Shown here one piece after another: positions 8,401-16,624 of a stretch of 64,000 nucleotides of DNA. The translations under genes were made by a program, and so were the position numbers. Origin of the DNA: an uncultured Eubacterium sp. (lineage in GTDB: Bacteria > Bacillota > Clostridia > Lachnospirales > Lachnospiraceae); NCBI GenBank assembly GCA_910584595.1, contig CAJUBQ010000015.1, forward strand, positions 4,996-68,995. Direction: 5' to 3'. Numbering within the stretch: the stretch's first letter is position 1; every line of letters starts with the position of its first letter. The notes under the pieces were generated by a model. That model saw only the letters and a list, made by a program, of their open reading frames with translations. It searched no databases and was not told where the DNA came from.

Positions 8401-11126
8401 AACTTTCCTTCCTGTCAGAAGAGTCTCCGGTATATGATGGTACGGAGCAAAAGCCGGCATTTAAGCTCAGCTATGGCAGTATCGATATTATGACGTTTAT
8501 GAACGGTACAGTCAGCTCGAATTTTATCGGAAGCTCGAATGTAAGCTGCACATTTACAAATAATATCGAAGCATCTACAGAGAATGTGAAAGCAAGTGTA
8601 ACGGTTAAAATCGTAGGCGACAGTGATAACTATGAGGGAGAGATTACGGCATATTTTTCAGTCCTTCCGGCGCCGCTTGAAAATCATGTACGATTTATGT
8701 ACCGTCCGGCTGGTTCCAATGCTGACGTAGATTTAAGCAGTTACAAACTGAATCTGCCGTTTTTGGGTGTAGGAAGTCCGCAGTATCCGGGTTATGCGGA
8801 TACGGAAAGAGAGCTGGCAGAGGGTGAGATTGGCATGTATTATAATCACCCGCAGAAGGCAAACCACGGAAAATTCTTAATCCCGGGAGAAAATTATTAT
8901 AATAATCTGCAGGCAGATGAAAATGGATTTAAGATTGAATACAAATACGTGGAACCGGATACCGATGATACGGATATTCGTGAAGAATACCGTCGGGATA
9001 CGCCTGATTATGCAGGAAAAGTAAAGGTTACGATTACCGGCAAAGGCAACTACGCAGGCAGTGCAAGCTTCTGGTATTTTATCGGAGAAGATATCAGTAC
9101 GGATGCAAAGATCAGCATATCACCGACAACAGCGGTATTTAATGCACAAAAGCAGTACCCGGAGGTAAAGATTACAGGTGTTGATAAGAATAAGTGTAAA
9201 ATTGGAAACTATCGGGGTGAAGTTACAGTTGAAAACCTGATCCAGCCGGATGATTTTATTAATGCAAGCACGTATTATATTCGTGTGGAAGGAGATCCGA
9301 CAAAAGGTACGTATGCAACGAAACCGGAAACACTTAAGTACACGATTACTCCGAGAGCATTTTCTAACTCTCTTGTGATCGATGGATTTAAACGGGAATA
9401 TTCCTATACAGGGTATGATATTTGTCCGGTAGGCATTTCCGTAACAGATTATATTGACAGGACAAAATACAAACTGACTGAAGACGTGGATTACACGTTA
9501 ACTTACAAAAACAACTTAAATGCAGGAACGGCATATATCAATATTAAAGGGCAGAACAATTTCAGCGGATCCGCAACAGCGAATTTCCTGATAACAAGCT
9601 CTACGATCAGCAGCGGTGGCACGAATGGTTCCAACAGCTTCCTGGATCAGGGAATTGGAGAGATTTCAGGAGCAACAGCAGTTTCGCCGAGCAATGTAAA
9701 TATGTCGATGGATACCATTGATGCGATGTACTATACAGGAAAACCGTTGTATCCGAAAGTATCTATCGCTGGAATGACTGAAAATATTGATTATACAGTT
9801 ACATTCAGCAACAACGTAGAAGTTGGTACAGCTGTGGCTACAGTGACCGGTATTGGCAATAATAAAGGAACGATTACAAAGAATTTCCGAATTATTGCAC
9901 AGTTATCCAAATGTACGATTTCACCGATACCGGCACAGCAGTATACAGGTTCTGAAGTGAAGCCTTCGCTGACAGTAAAATGCGGCAACAGCATATTGAT
10001 GGAAGGAACAGATTATACGGTTACCTATTCAAACAATATTAATATTGGTACGGCGACTGCGACACTGCGTGCGTTGAATAATGCAAACTATACCGGCACA
10101 GCATCCGTGAAATTCAGCATTGGCAATGATGTAGGCGGATTCATTATCAGCGGTTATGCACCAAGCTATGCTTACACAGGAAAAGCAATTACGCCAGGTG
10201 TAGTTGTAGAGACAGGCAGCAGGACGTTAACGCCAGGTACGGATTATACAGTATCTTATTCCAACAATGTAAATGCAGGTACAGCAATAATTACGGTAAC
10301 AGGTGTTGGAAAGTATTCCGGCAAACAGACAGCAAACTTTGTCATTGAACCGAAGAGTATTCAAAGCTGTGATACAACAGATGTTCAGGACAGAACTTAC
10401 ACAGGAGACGCCTACACACCGGATGTTACGGTAAGTGACGGCGGCAAAGTGCTGACAAAAGGTGTAGACTATACGGTAACTTATACAAATAATACAAATC
10501 CTGGAATGGCTTCGATTGTCATTAAAGGTACGAGCAGCAATTATGCAGGAACGAAAGTGGTTAGCTTTAAGATTTCTGCAGTTGCAGTGAAAGGTCTGAA
10601 AGCTTCGAATGTGAAGTATAACAGCCTGAAATTAAAATGGACGAAACAAGGATATGCAGACGGTTATCAAATCTGTGATTCCAAGTCCAAAGTAATTAAG
10701 ACTTTAAAGACAAATAGTGCAACGATTACCGGATTGACAGCAGGAAAGACTTATAAGTATAAAGTAAGATCTTATATTCGCAATGCGGACGGAACCAGAT
10801 CGTATGGAGCGTTTTCATCTGTGCTGAATGCAACTACAAAGCTTCGGACTCCGAATGTAAAAGTTGTTTCAAATGCAAAGGGGCAGGCAAGGATCAGCTG
10901 GTCGAAAGTATCTGGCGCTTCCGGTTACGAAATCTACTATAAGAAGTCTTCCGGTGCGAAGTATAAGAAGTTAAAGACTGTAAACAATCCAAATATCCGT
11001 GTATGTACCGTACGTGGTATGAAGAGCGGCGACAGAGCATATTTCCGTATCCGCGCATTTAGAAAGAACGGAAGCAAGAAAGTTTACAGCTCACTGAATC
11101 CATTGAAGGTTATTACGGTGAAATAA
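2436..11126 (+). CDS. Giant secreted repeat protein (2896 aa) with C-terminal FN3 domains
   Basis: The start ATG follows GGAGAGGA. Residues 1-35 form a signal peptide (VKALIVVCSVLLIGGVAIAA, cut near AAAPV). The rest is a chain of beta-sandwich-like modules of about 70-110 residues. They share the pattern aromatic-TG near the start, then 'G-DYTV-Y-NN---GTA' and 'G-GNY-G' near the end. The clearest four lie at about residues 2418-2717, followed by two fibronectin type III-like domains (about 2718-2896). There is no LPXTG signal, no SLH repeat and no C-terminal membrane helix, so it is secreted or held by another component. It is first in a tight operon (8-base gap) with a sortase and a sorted LRR protein, suggesting a surface or adhesin role. 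Function is unproven; the gene is intact with no frameshift. Confidence 0.85.
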   Translation: MYKDVWKKFGVKALIVVCSVLLIGGVAIAAPVLRAAAPVKGVDRISLNEVYFDQDTAAGYPQSTADAISGAAFRVTNTPVTYSLGSSGANTPEPQLQIEFTQSGAQGTWSLDKGGTDWVLSVDNLTNHQDALNEIKNAGTHKVGIKAGAASSTFLPGATRYFQFEVNKAAAGSVTAYDTIANSNGNYADTSNIKVRIDGNDVPVSDYTVTAQAKPFVKGQNIADSEKVLLTAGKGKKVYINLRNFTDNGQDYKEYEFDITKQIKDLNPKVTYSGGNTIVEIMDITYPLQENTDYIVSSQTSTDANGDSFITVTIRGMGSYQGSWESDPIPVTQGPEQVVSLDWTPPAGKDGVPGTYDYDNDMSGETYRIPDSWINEVWQANDPTKRYGQGQFQVIDWRIVDSMDSSTANILKGRTAGMVRLKLKLRTGEVGYIYYNMKQDLSKANITIQPYETSEKTPFTYNGKLQSVYPVITFTDMRGETSAPLTIKEDNADFNVHYWLDKNGTGEQINKDPQDPEEKKKARTYAGVVYMDINSRQTYGYYGTLDASGFGNDGLHYTVLPQEVKEENGTGILELGSKEYSQTVTEEKLLKDAKIYRVDKTDSTKYQVNPNDPGTTISWIYTNTDTNQEIASGWTKLPIGHYKLECSIKGNYEGLISTTFEISQYSKITGSVDGTCADDGTTTHEYNKRQHKPDTTITVRDKDGVPSTLTQGTDYKVRYEDNINVERDANGEPIANAKAHIRLNGSTTDDYTLTFTISPRIIKTIGNSSVGDKLTLDGATGFKLDNGVWTYEYKGKNGRPVPDKLKYEITYKGQPDYLELEMGKDYTVETESGDPSVGRLYDVDGNPISLTGNLDTTEEYYFKIYPIGNFTADNDDFVLAGPFKYSKRSLKDNENDFTCIFNPESLPYANRDDSLADIKTWIESHLTLKDNGVTPTEDLVATGSNAQISITIDPADDKRTTDGTIEFTITGSGSNYKDSIKRKLNVGRNIAESWVGEYTNLGTAWNQFANDELTLSGTEYAATGPADDPYDLKFGNTSGYGTNLYYPDQSGDVLSVDKNGAPKGHYIIGQYGTADANNVVSVTLQGVNGYYGKVTIKINVKKKDFNNKDYEIEFLEEVTYDGQEHKPQFQVKYTDPVTGTVTVLPATCYDHNTVKWGKNTNASEQYDEKYKETQWAWVEIEGSHGYGKTLKGYFPIKQRPLDALDASGNSTGSMDTSCFSFEKGGNVFSLPNIPYVPTTDVGDGTVQNVVPGAWQMISLFFTSPRNSSSTVQLGTNDFEFYCTGDLPTVGNIDAAGNDSNARTAPQVGDAWAVIKAKKNSNYKGVIIQKYEVTKVIIEDKEFSVIFKNKWQRFTGEQLHPTFDVVQYPGGDKTKDWKYKLVEGTDYEVEYGDDIFVSNNYKNDAGNGTYVIIKGINNYGTFGQTGMRANYVIYGRLTKTMDPFVQGSNAYVAYNGYPSIGSTPSAGDEYRAVITYNEDLRLMYESLKLRFEQKRAGCAYGDTGSDTLPDGTVADRSATTPITILVPPATEGECTVKANSQKSVGQGIITIVGQGNEIDTGLFSGSVDIPVTITASLKGLTDQTPGLWDNNNGSNSIAVTGSAITATSLQDALASALKTINFGGRLLYYGVDYEFSPDSFTSADLAIGENKKLVIIPSAKAKQEGYLTEEAVINYNLTSSISGVTPGVKIESDYIYAHGNALVDSRWDFKITVNGANLSNPGDYTVTIKDKNGDVVEKATDCGDYTYVIEGKGSYSGRLPQGEFTIHPYDLGANKDKVDVVLKKTHVTYTGSIVLPEVEDVILSIGNNIDKKLNDPNFNGGNNYGVRKGAGDNSIYTNWTDTSIADVQKPVVEIYGIGNYTGVVEKDYLIEQKDIASDDITVEDILGLEYNNNEPIKPYPDIRYIERVANPDGGDDIINILLTLQGEEYNSDKANSYKNWIQDGIHFTYQYLDDVHTAGSKRITIRGVGNFKGSREKTYEVGKLKLANTKLSFLSEESPVYDGTEQKPAFKLSYGSIDIMTFMNGTVSSNFIGSSNVSCTFTNNIEASTENVKASVTVKIVGDSDNYEGEITAYFSVLPAPLENHVRFMYRPAGSNADVDLSSYKLNLPFLGVGSPQYPGYADTERELAEGEIGMYYNHPQKANHGKFLIPGENYYNNLQADENGFKIEYKYVEPDTDDTDIREEYRRDTPDYAGKVKVTITGKGNYAGSASFWYFIGEDISTDAKISISPTTAVFNAQKQYPEVKITGVDKNKCKIGNYRGEVTVENLIQPDDFINASTYYIRVEGDPTKGTYATKPETLKYTITPRAFSNSLVIDGFKREYSYTGYDICPVGISVTDYIDRTKYKLTEDVDYTLTYKNNLNAGTAYINIKGQNNFSGSATANFLITSSTISSGGTNGSNSFLDQGIGEISGATAVSPSNVNMSMDTIDAMYYTGKPLYPKVSIAGMTENIDYTVTFSNNVEVGTAVATVTGIGNNKGTITKNFRIIAQLSKCTISPIPAQQYTGSEVKPSLTVKCGNSILMEGTDYTVTYSNNINIGTATATLRALNNANYTGTASVKFSIGNDVGGFIISGYAPSYAYTGKAITPGVVVETGSRTLTPGTDYTVSYSNNVNAGTAIITVTGVGKYSGKQTANFVIEPKSIQSCDTTDVQDRTYTGDAYTPDVTVSDGGKVLTKGVDYTVTYTNNTNPGMASIVIKGTSSNYAGTKVVSFKISAVAVKGLKASNVKYNSLKLKWTKQGYADGYQICDSKSKVIKTLKTNSATITGLTAGKTYKYKVRSYIRNADGTRSYGAFSSVLNATTKLRTPNVKVVSNAKGQARISWSKVSGASGYEIYYKKSSGAKYKKLKTVNNPNIRVCTVRGMKSGDRAYFRIRAFRKNGSKKVYSSLNPLKVITVK

Positions 11127-11134
11127 GCAGAGGT

Positions 11135-12274
11135 ATGAGTGAAAAGTACAAAATAGGCGAATATGAATTTGATACCTATGAAGAGTATCTTGCGGCGCAG
11201 GAAGATGTAAAGAAGATTGACTTTTTAACAAAGGAATTGGATATTACAGATCCCGATGTCGCCGTAAGACTCTACACTCTGATCAGGAATAAGGAAATTG
11301 TGTTCCGCAGCAAGGTGGGACTATCCTTTTCCTGGTATGTAACAGATGTTTTAGCAAAAAATTCCCAGAAATTGCTGGAAGAAAAACGGCAGAAAGAGGA
11401 AAAAAAGCAACAGGGAAAAAAACTTGGAATGGCAGGCTGTGCATGTATTCTGGCCGCTGTGCTTTGTCTGGGATATTATGGCGTTTCGCTATGGCAGGAA
11501 CATTTGGAGAGTCTGGAGTTTGAGCGTCTGCAAAATATGCAGAATTTGACAGGACAGATGATTCATGACAATTCTCAGGACCAGGCGGACGGCGCCAAAG
11601 GAAATCAGGAATCGGCTCAGGCGAATGTATCCGGTACGAAAAAGAAAACGTCTAAGAAAAAGGAACCGGTAAAGACAGATCCGGCGAATTTGACAGTGTT
11701 AAAGAAGTACAGAGAGTTATATAAGCAGAATAAAGATCTTGCGGGATGGCTGTCGATTGACGGTACGGTCATTCATTATCCGGTCATGCAGACAGGAAAG
11801 AAAAACCCGGATTTTTATCTGCACAATGATTTTGAAAAAAAAGAAAGTGATCACGGGACGTTATTTGTAGATGCAAGGAATGATTTTGTGAACCGTGACA
11901 CAAATCTGATTATTTATGGACATAACATGAGAGATGGAACGATGTTTGGCGGCTTGAAAAGCTTTATGGACCAGTCGTATTTTGAAAACCATCGAAAGCT
12001 TGTATTTGATACGATTTATGAAAAAGCAGAGTATCAAATTGTAGCAGTATGTTTGTCGAAAGTAAATTATCAGGACGATCAGACATTCCGCTATTATGAT
12101 TTTATAAATGCTGAAAGTAAAGAAGAATTTCAGGCATTTTTGGCAAATATTCAACAGTTAACGGTATTTGACCAGAAGATTGATATTTCGTATGGGGATG
12201 AATTGCTGACTTTATCTACCTGTAACAGTTATATTCAGGATGGGCGGCTGTTCCTCATTGCGAAGAAGGAGTGA
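11135..12274 (+). CDS. Class B sortase with N-terminal cytoplasmic domain
   Basis: Sortase transpeptidase that should join sorted proteins to the wall. The catalytic triad is visible: His in YGHNM (about residue 262), Cys in LSTCNS (about 362) and Arg in DGRLFL (about 370), with the class B-like entry LAGWLSIDGTVIHYPV. Unusually, about 95 residues precede the single membrane segment (LGMAGCACILAAVLCLGYYG, about 98-117). That part is acidic-helical (KIDFLTKELDI, VAVRLYTLIRNKEIVF) and ends in a Lys/Glu coil, so it should lie in the cytoplasm. A Lys-rich linker follows the membrane helix. The gene lies 8 bases after the giant secreted protein and 5 bases before a PKTGD-bearing protein, its likely substrate. 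Total length of 379 is long for SrtB (about 230-250). Confidence 0.9.
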   Translation: MSEKYKIGEYEFDTYEEYLAAQEDVKKIDFLTKELDITDPDVAVRLYTLIRNKEIVFRSKVGLSFSWYVTDVLAKNSQKLLEEKRQKEEKKQQGKKLGMAGCACILAAVLCLGYYGVSLWQEHLESLEFERLQNMQNLTGQMIHDNSQDQADGAKGNQESAQANVSGTKKKTSKKKEPVKTDPANLTVLKKYRELYKQNKDLAGWLSIDGTVIHYPVMQTGKKNPDFYLHNDFEKKESDHGTLFVDARNDFVNRDTNLIIYGHNMRDGTMFGGLKSFMDQSYFENHRKLVFDTIYEKAEYQIVAVCLSKVNYQDDQTFRYYDFINAESKEEFQAFLANIQQLTVFDQKIDISYGDELLTLSTCNSYIQDGRLFLIAKKE

Positions 12275-12279
12275 CGCAT

Positions 12280-13803
12280 ATGACAATTACAAAAATAAAG
12301 CAGAAATTTGCCATTTTTATGGCATTGGCAATGGTATGGTTTTGGATACCGTGTGAGAGCGTATTCGCATCGGATGCAAATATGACGATCTCCGGCGGCG
12401 TGTTGACTGCGTATAATGGCGGAGGCGGTGCAGTCACGATCCCTTCGGATGTAACATCCATTGGCCCGAGCGCATTTGCCGGAAAGCCAATCAGCAGTGT
12501 CAGTATTCCGAGCAGCGTAAGAAGCATTGGAGACAGTGCGTTTGCAAACTGTACAGCGCTTGCGAATGTGACGATTCCGGGCAGTGTAACGACTATGGGC
12601 AGCGGTGTATTTGCAGGCTGCAGCGGATTAGGATCCGTTAGTTTGCAGGCATCTGTTTCAGCAATTCCGTCTTCAACATTCAGCGGATGCCGTTCCTTAT
12701 CAAGCATTGCGATATCAGCAGGGATTACAAGCATTGGCAGCGGAGCATTTTCCGGCTGCAGCAGCTTAAGTACCATGTCGATTCCTTCAGGTGTCGGCAG
12801 TATTGGAGACAGTGCATTTGCAAACTGTTCCAGCCTGTCAGCTATTTCTATTCCGGCTAGTACGACCAGTATTGGCGGCAGCGCATTATCCGGCTGTTCT
12901 GCTTTAACGACAATTAATGTTGCGTCTGGAAATTCAGCCTATGCGTCAGACGGGGGATGTTTATACAATGCATCGAGAACAAGGCTTATTATGGTGCCAG
13001 TGGGCAGATCAAGCGTAGCGATTAATTCTTCTACGAAAATTATCGGCAGCGGAGCGTTGGCTGGCTGCAGCAGAGTGACTTCGCTGTCTTTGCCGAATGG
13101 ACTGACGACGATTGAAAGCGGAGCATTTTCTGGCAGCGGCATCAATTCGATTACAATTCCTCGTTCAGTCACCTCAATAGGTTCTCAATCAGGATGGTCT
13201 CCGGACGTAATTACAGGTTACAGCAATTCGGCGGCAGAGACATTTGCTTCGTCTGCAGGTTATACATTTAACAGTCTGGACGGAGGAAGTTCTTCTGACA
13301 GCAGTGATGATGACGATGATGATGATTCCTCTTCATCGGCCGGAAGCGTAAGTGTGGATTTAAATGAAGATACATCCAGCTCCGGCAGCGGCAGTTCTGA
13401 TGACGATATTGATGAAGAAGGAGCAGGAAGCACATCAATTGATTTAGGCGGTTCCGGTTCAGGGAATGCATCTGCAAATGGTTCGGGAAGCGCTTCGAAT
13501 GGCGGTTCCGGCAGTACATCGGGAACAAATGCATCCTCCGGCAGTTCTTCAGGTGGAAGCACATCCTCCGGCAGTACATCCGGGAATACATCCGTCAGTT
13601 CTAATAGCGGAAACACAACGGTACGTTCCTCAGGCGGAACAAGTTCTTCTGGTGCGAAGGCAGGCACAACGTCAAACAGTCATACACTTGATGAAACTCC
13701 AAAGACAGGAGACGGCTCTGTCGATCCAAAGCTGTTTTTGATTTTTGGTTTGGTATTTGTTGGGTGCGGACTTGTGATTGTAGGAAAGAGACAGGGAGTT
13801 TAG
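12280..13803 (+). CDS. BspA-like leucine-rich repeat surface protein with sortase signal
   Basis: ATG 12280 is chosen because AAGGAG (12265-12270) sits 9 bases upstream; a GTG at 12271 is too close. Signal peptide at residues 1-30. Residues about 45-310 hold LRR_5 (BspA/Treponema type) repeats of about 23 residues with the pattern 'IPSSVRSIGDSAFANCTAL'. Next come a poly-Asp/Ser tract (about 337-357) and a Ser/Gly/Thr-rich spacer likely crossing the wall. The C-terminus is a sorting signal: ETPKTGD, hydrophobic LFLIFGLVFVGCGLVIVG, then KRQGV. BspA-type LRRs often mediate adhesion. The adjacent sortase is the probable anchoring enzyme. The spacer's simple sequence creates long antisense open frames that are not genes. 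Confidence 0.9.
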   Translation: MTITKIKQKFAIFMALAMVWFWIPCESVFASDANMTISGGVLTAYNGGGGAVTIPSDVTSIGPSAFAGKPISSVSIPSSVRSIGDSAFANCTALANVTIPGSVTTMGSGVFAGCSGLGSVSLQASVSAIPSSTFSGCRSLSSIAISAGITSIGSGAFSGCSSLSTMSIPSGVGSIGDSAFANCSSLSAISIPASTTSIGGSALSGCSALTTINVASGNSAYASDGGCLYNASRTRLIMVPVGRSSVAINSSTKIIGSGALAGCSRVTSLSLPNGLTTIESGAFSGSGINSITIPRSVTSIGSQSGWSPDVITGYSNSAAETFASSAGYTFNSLDGGSSSDSSDDDDDDDSSSSAGSVSVDLNEDTSSSGSGSSDDDIDEEGAGSTSIDLGGSGSGNASANGSGSASNGGSGSTSGTNASSGSSSGGSTSSGSTSGNTSVSSNSGNTTVRSSGGTSSSGAKAGTTSNSHTLDETPKTGDGSVDPKLFLIFGLVFVGCGLVIVGKRQGV

Positions 13804-13879
13804 TTTTATATAAATAGAAACGTTCATAGAATTTAAAAATCTATGTGACAATGATACAGATTTGAACTGTCAGAGTAGA

Positions 13880-13923
13880 AAAAGCGCATTTGAACAAGAA
13901 AATTCAGATGCGCTTTTATGATC
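13880..13923 (+). terminator. Terminator of the sortase/LRR operon
   Basis: 15-bp stem AAAAGCGCATTTGAA (13880-13894) / TTCAGATGCGCTTTT (13903-13917) with one G-T pair and an 8-nt loop. The A-run before and T-run after could let it work in both directions. Confidence 0.85.
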
Positions 13924-13979
13924 TAAGGAACTCATAAGCTTAAGAAAATAAGGAAATTTGTTAAAATATGAAAAATATC

Positions 13980-14008
13980 TTGCAGTTTCCACAATTTCAT
14001 AATAAAAT
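13980..14008 (+). promoter_or_regulatory. Sigma-A promoter of gdhA
   Basis: TTGCAG (13980-13985), 17-base spacer, TAAAAT (14003-14008). The transcript would start near 14015, leaving a leader of about 40 bases with AAAAGGAG before the gdhA ATG. Confidence 0.65.
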
Positions 14009-14053
14009 TAGGAACTAAGGAAAAAAATAATTATAAAAAAAGGAGATTGCAAA

Positions 14054-15388
14054 ATGAGTTACGTAGATGAGGTGCTTGCAAGAGTAAAAGAGAAAAATGC
14101 TTCTGAGCCGGAGTTTCTGCAGGCTGCAGAGGAAGTATTGGAGTCTTTAAGACCTGTGATTGAAGCCAATGAGGAACTCTATAAAAGAGAAGCATTATTG
14201 GAAAGACTGACAGAGCCGGACAGACAGTTTAAATTCCGTGTTCCGTGGGTAGATGATAAAGGACAGGTTCAGGTGAATACCGGATACAGAGTACAGTTCA
14301 ACAATGCAATTGGACCTTATAAGGGTGGTCTGCGTCTGCATCCGTCTGTAAATCTTGGTATTATTAAATTTTTAGGTTTTGAACAGATCTTTAAAAATTC
14401 TCTGACGGGTCTTCCGATTGGCGGTGGCAAAGGCGGTTCTGATTTTGATCCAAAGGGAAAATCAGATCGTGAGGTAATGGCATTCTGCCAGAGCTTTATG
14501 ACTGAATTATGCAAATATATTGGTGCAGATGTTGATGTTCCGGCTGGTGATATCGGTACGGGTGCAAGAGAGATTGGTTATATGTTTGGCCAGTACAAAA
14601 AGATCCGCAGTACTTATGAAGGCGTGCTGACAGGTAAGGGACTTTCTTATGGCGGTTCTCTGGCACGTACAGAAGCAACCGGATATGGTTTATTATATAT
14701 TACAGAAGAATTGATGAAATGCCATGGAGAATCTATGGAAGGCAAGACGGTTGTAATATCCGGTGCTGGCAACGTAGCTATTTATGCAACGCAGAAAGCA
14801 CAGCAGATGGGCGCTAAAGTTGTAACATGTTCAGATTCTACCGGATGGATTTATGATCCGGAAGGAATCGATGTGGCATTATTAAAAGAAGTAAAAGAAG
14901 TAAAACGTGCACGTCTGACCGAATACGCAGCAGCAAGAAAGAGCGCAGAATATCATGAAGGACGCGGCGTATGGCAGATTAAATGTGATATTGCTCTTCC
15001 ATGCGCAACACAGAATGAGCTGCTGCTCGATGATGTAAAACAGCTTGTTGCGAATGGCTGTAAAGCTGTCTGCGAAGGTGCAAATATGCCTACAACCATT
15101 GACGCTACAAAGTATTTGCAGGAGAACGGTGTATGGTTTATCGGCGGCAAGGCTGCAAATGCAGGCGGTGTAGCGACATCCGCGCTGGAGATGACACAAA
15201 ATTCTGAAAGACTGAGCTGGACATTTGAAGAAGTGGATTCTAAGCTGAAACAGATTATGGTTAATATTTATCATAATATTGATAATGCAGCTAAGAAGTA
15301 TGGAATGGAAGGCGATTATGTGGCAGGAGCAAATATTGCCGGATTCGAAAAGGTAGCAGAGGCAATGCTGGCACAGGGTGTATGTTAA
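14054..15388 (+). CDS. gdhA: NADP-specific glutamate dehydrogenase
   Basis: Converts 2-oxoglutarate, ammonium and NADPH to glutamate in the cytoplasm. At 444 residues it has the length of hexameric bacterial GdhA. Visible signatures: the substrate lysine region PYKGGLRLHPSV, the glycine-rich LPIGGGKGGSDFDP with its lysine, the family stretch DVDVPAGDIGTGAREIGYM, and the Rossmann motif GAGNVA in the second half. It has AAAAGGAG 8 bases before ATG, its own promoter (13980-14008) and its own terminator (15401-15428), so it is monocistronic. Cofactor preference (NADP) rests on overall family similarity and is not directly readable. Confidence 0.95.
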   Translation: MSYVDEVLARVKEKNASEPEFLQAAEEVLESLRPVIEANEELYKREALLERLTEPDRQFKFRVPWVDDKGQVQVNTGYRVQFNNAIGPYKGGLRLHPSVNLGIIKFLGFEQIFKNSLTGLPIGGGKGGSDFDPKGKSDREVMAFCQSFMTELCKYIGADVDVPAGDIGTGAREIGYMFGQYKKIRSTYEGVLTGKGLSYGGSLARTEATGYGLLYITEELMKCHGESMEGKTVVISGAGNVAIYATQKAQQMGAKVVTCSDSTGWIYDPEGIDVALLKEVKEVKRARLTEYAAARKSAEYHEGRGVWQIKCDIALPCATQNELLLDDVKQLVANGCKAVCEGANMPTTIDATKYLQENGVWFIGGKAANAGGVATSALEMTQNSERLSWTFEEVDSKLKQIMVNIYHNIDNAAKKYGMEGDYVAGANIAGFEKVAEAMLAQGVC

Positions 15389-15400
15389 TCCTATAATCAG

Positions 15401-15428
15401 AAAGGACTCTTAGGAGTCCTTTTCTTTT
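15401..15428 (+). terminator. Terminator of gdhA
   Basis: AAAGGACTC (15401-15409), 4-nt loop, GAGTCCTTT (15414-15422), then TCTTTT. Confidence 0.85.
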
Positions 15429-15491
15429 ATAAGGAACGATTTAATAGTTATATCTAAACAGTTTCTAAGTGAAAATGAAAGGAGTCCATCG

Positions 15492-15713
15492 ATGTTATTT
15501 CAGAAAAAGAAACAAGAAAAAGAAAAGTTGGAATATGACAGGGAAAATCAGAAGCCGATTTTAAAGTGCAGTATTTGTAATGGCGAACAGGTGGCAGGCT
15601 TTAAAGACTGTCGTACCGGAAAATTTCATGAAGTCATGTTTGTGAGAAATGAAAAAGATTTGCAGACATTTAAGGAAATGTATGGATTGGAAGAAGTTGT
15701 AAAAGAATATTAA
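15492..15713 (+). CDS. Small conserved protein with CxxC motif, unknown function
   Basis: A 73-residue protein with AAAGGAG before ATG. After a Lys/Glu-rich N-terminus it has CSICNGEQVAGFKDCRTGKF, where CxxC plus a third Cys could bind a metal, and it ends in an acidic helix (DLQTFKEMYGL). I recall similar short proteins in Lachnospiraceae genomes but know no proven function. It lies alone between gdhA and the frameshifted gene that follows. An imperfect stem in the following gap (about 15788-15817) might end its transcript. Confidence 0.7.
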   Translation: MLFQKKKQEKEKLEYDRENQKPILKCSICNGEQVAGFKDCRTGKFHEVMFVRNEKDLQTFKEMYGLEEVVKEY

Positions 15714-15817
15714 ATGATATGTAGCTGATAAGACAATAAATGTTTGATTTGCAACTATATAGACATAATGATAAAGGAGCTAAAATCCCTCATTATGTTT
15801 GAAAATGGGAGATTTTT

Positions 15818-16566
15818 ATGGAAAATACGGATATGAATGAATTGGATGTATATATGGAGGGTAATTATTTTGCATTTGATATATGGAAACGATCTTATGA
15901 GATATTTAGTAATCAGTTTGCAAAAAAATTATTCTACAAACGCATTATTGCAATTGAAAATAAAGGGTTGTCTTTATTAGAAAGCTGCAAGGAACTGTGT
16001 GCTATTTATAAAAAGAGCTTAGAGCGCTTCATCCTTCTCAAAAAGCGATGTCTTCATATTTGTGTTTTGTCATGGCAGATGTTCTGCTTAAAAACGGTTA
16101 TAAATTGCCAAAGGAAAGTTTTAAATATAAAAGTAAGAAATACACAGCTCCGAGAGTGGAAATGAAAAAAATACTTGATGGAAAAATGAATATTTTAGGT
16201 AATTCAGGGGATTGTGATGTTTTGTTTTTAAGTGAATACAGTGCGCATATAATCTGTGTGGAATTTAAATATTTTGTTCCTTCAATTACATATGAGGAGT
16301 TAAAGAAAACCGATAGAAATAAGATTACAAAGCAAATATATGGGAAATTAACACAGATTCAAAATCGTGAAAACGCTTTAAAAAACAATCTTGAATTTTT
16401 AATAAGATATTTGGGAGGCACACAGCAGAATTATAATGTAAAAACAATGATTGTGTTAGCAAGACCTAATATGTATGTGTATTCAGATGAAATAAAACAA
16501 AGGATTCCATATGAATTTATGACAATGAATGAGTTTTTGAACAGGGTAGAAGAACATTTCGTTTAA
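15818..16566 (+). pseudogene. Frameshifted gene with PD-(D/E)XK nuclease-like core
   Basis: Two overlapping frames read as one protein if one A is restored in the run of five A's at 16010-16014. The first frame supplies residues up to ...ELCAIYKK, and the second continues KELRALHPSQKAMSSYLC... to the stop at 16566. The joined protein would be about 249 residues. Its second half has GDCDVLFLS followed about 12 residues later by CVEFKYF, a D-x(n)-ExK spacing as in PD-(D/E)XK nucleases, then KQIYGKLTQIQ. I do not recognise a named family. It may be a real single-base deletion, a sequencing error in the A-run, or two separate genes; the first is my preference. The start follows GGGAG at 15806-15810. 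Confidence 0.55.
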
Positions 16567-16624
16567 GGCAGTGTTGTTCTGCTATAGGTAAGAATAAGAG
16601 AAGGCGTTCGGAGTGTGAATAAAA

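Noticed and set aside
12255..12776. 173-codon antisense frame over the LRR gene, and similar frames at 13260-13667
   Set aside because: They arise from the Ser/Gly/Asp repeat composition of the real gene; no ribosome site and implausible Pro/Glu-rich products.
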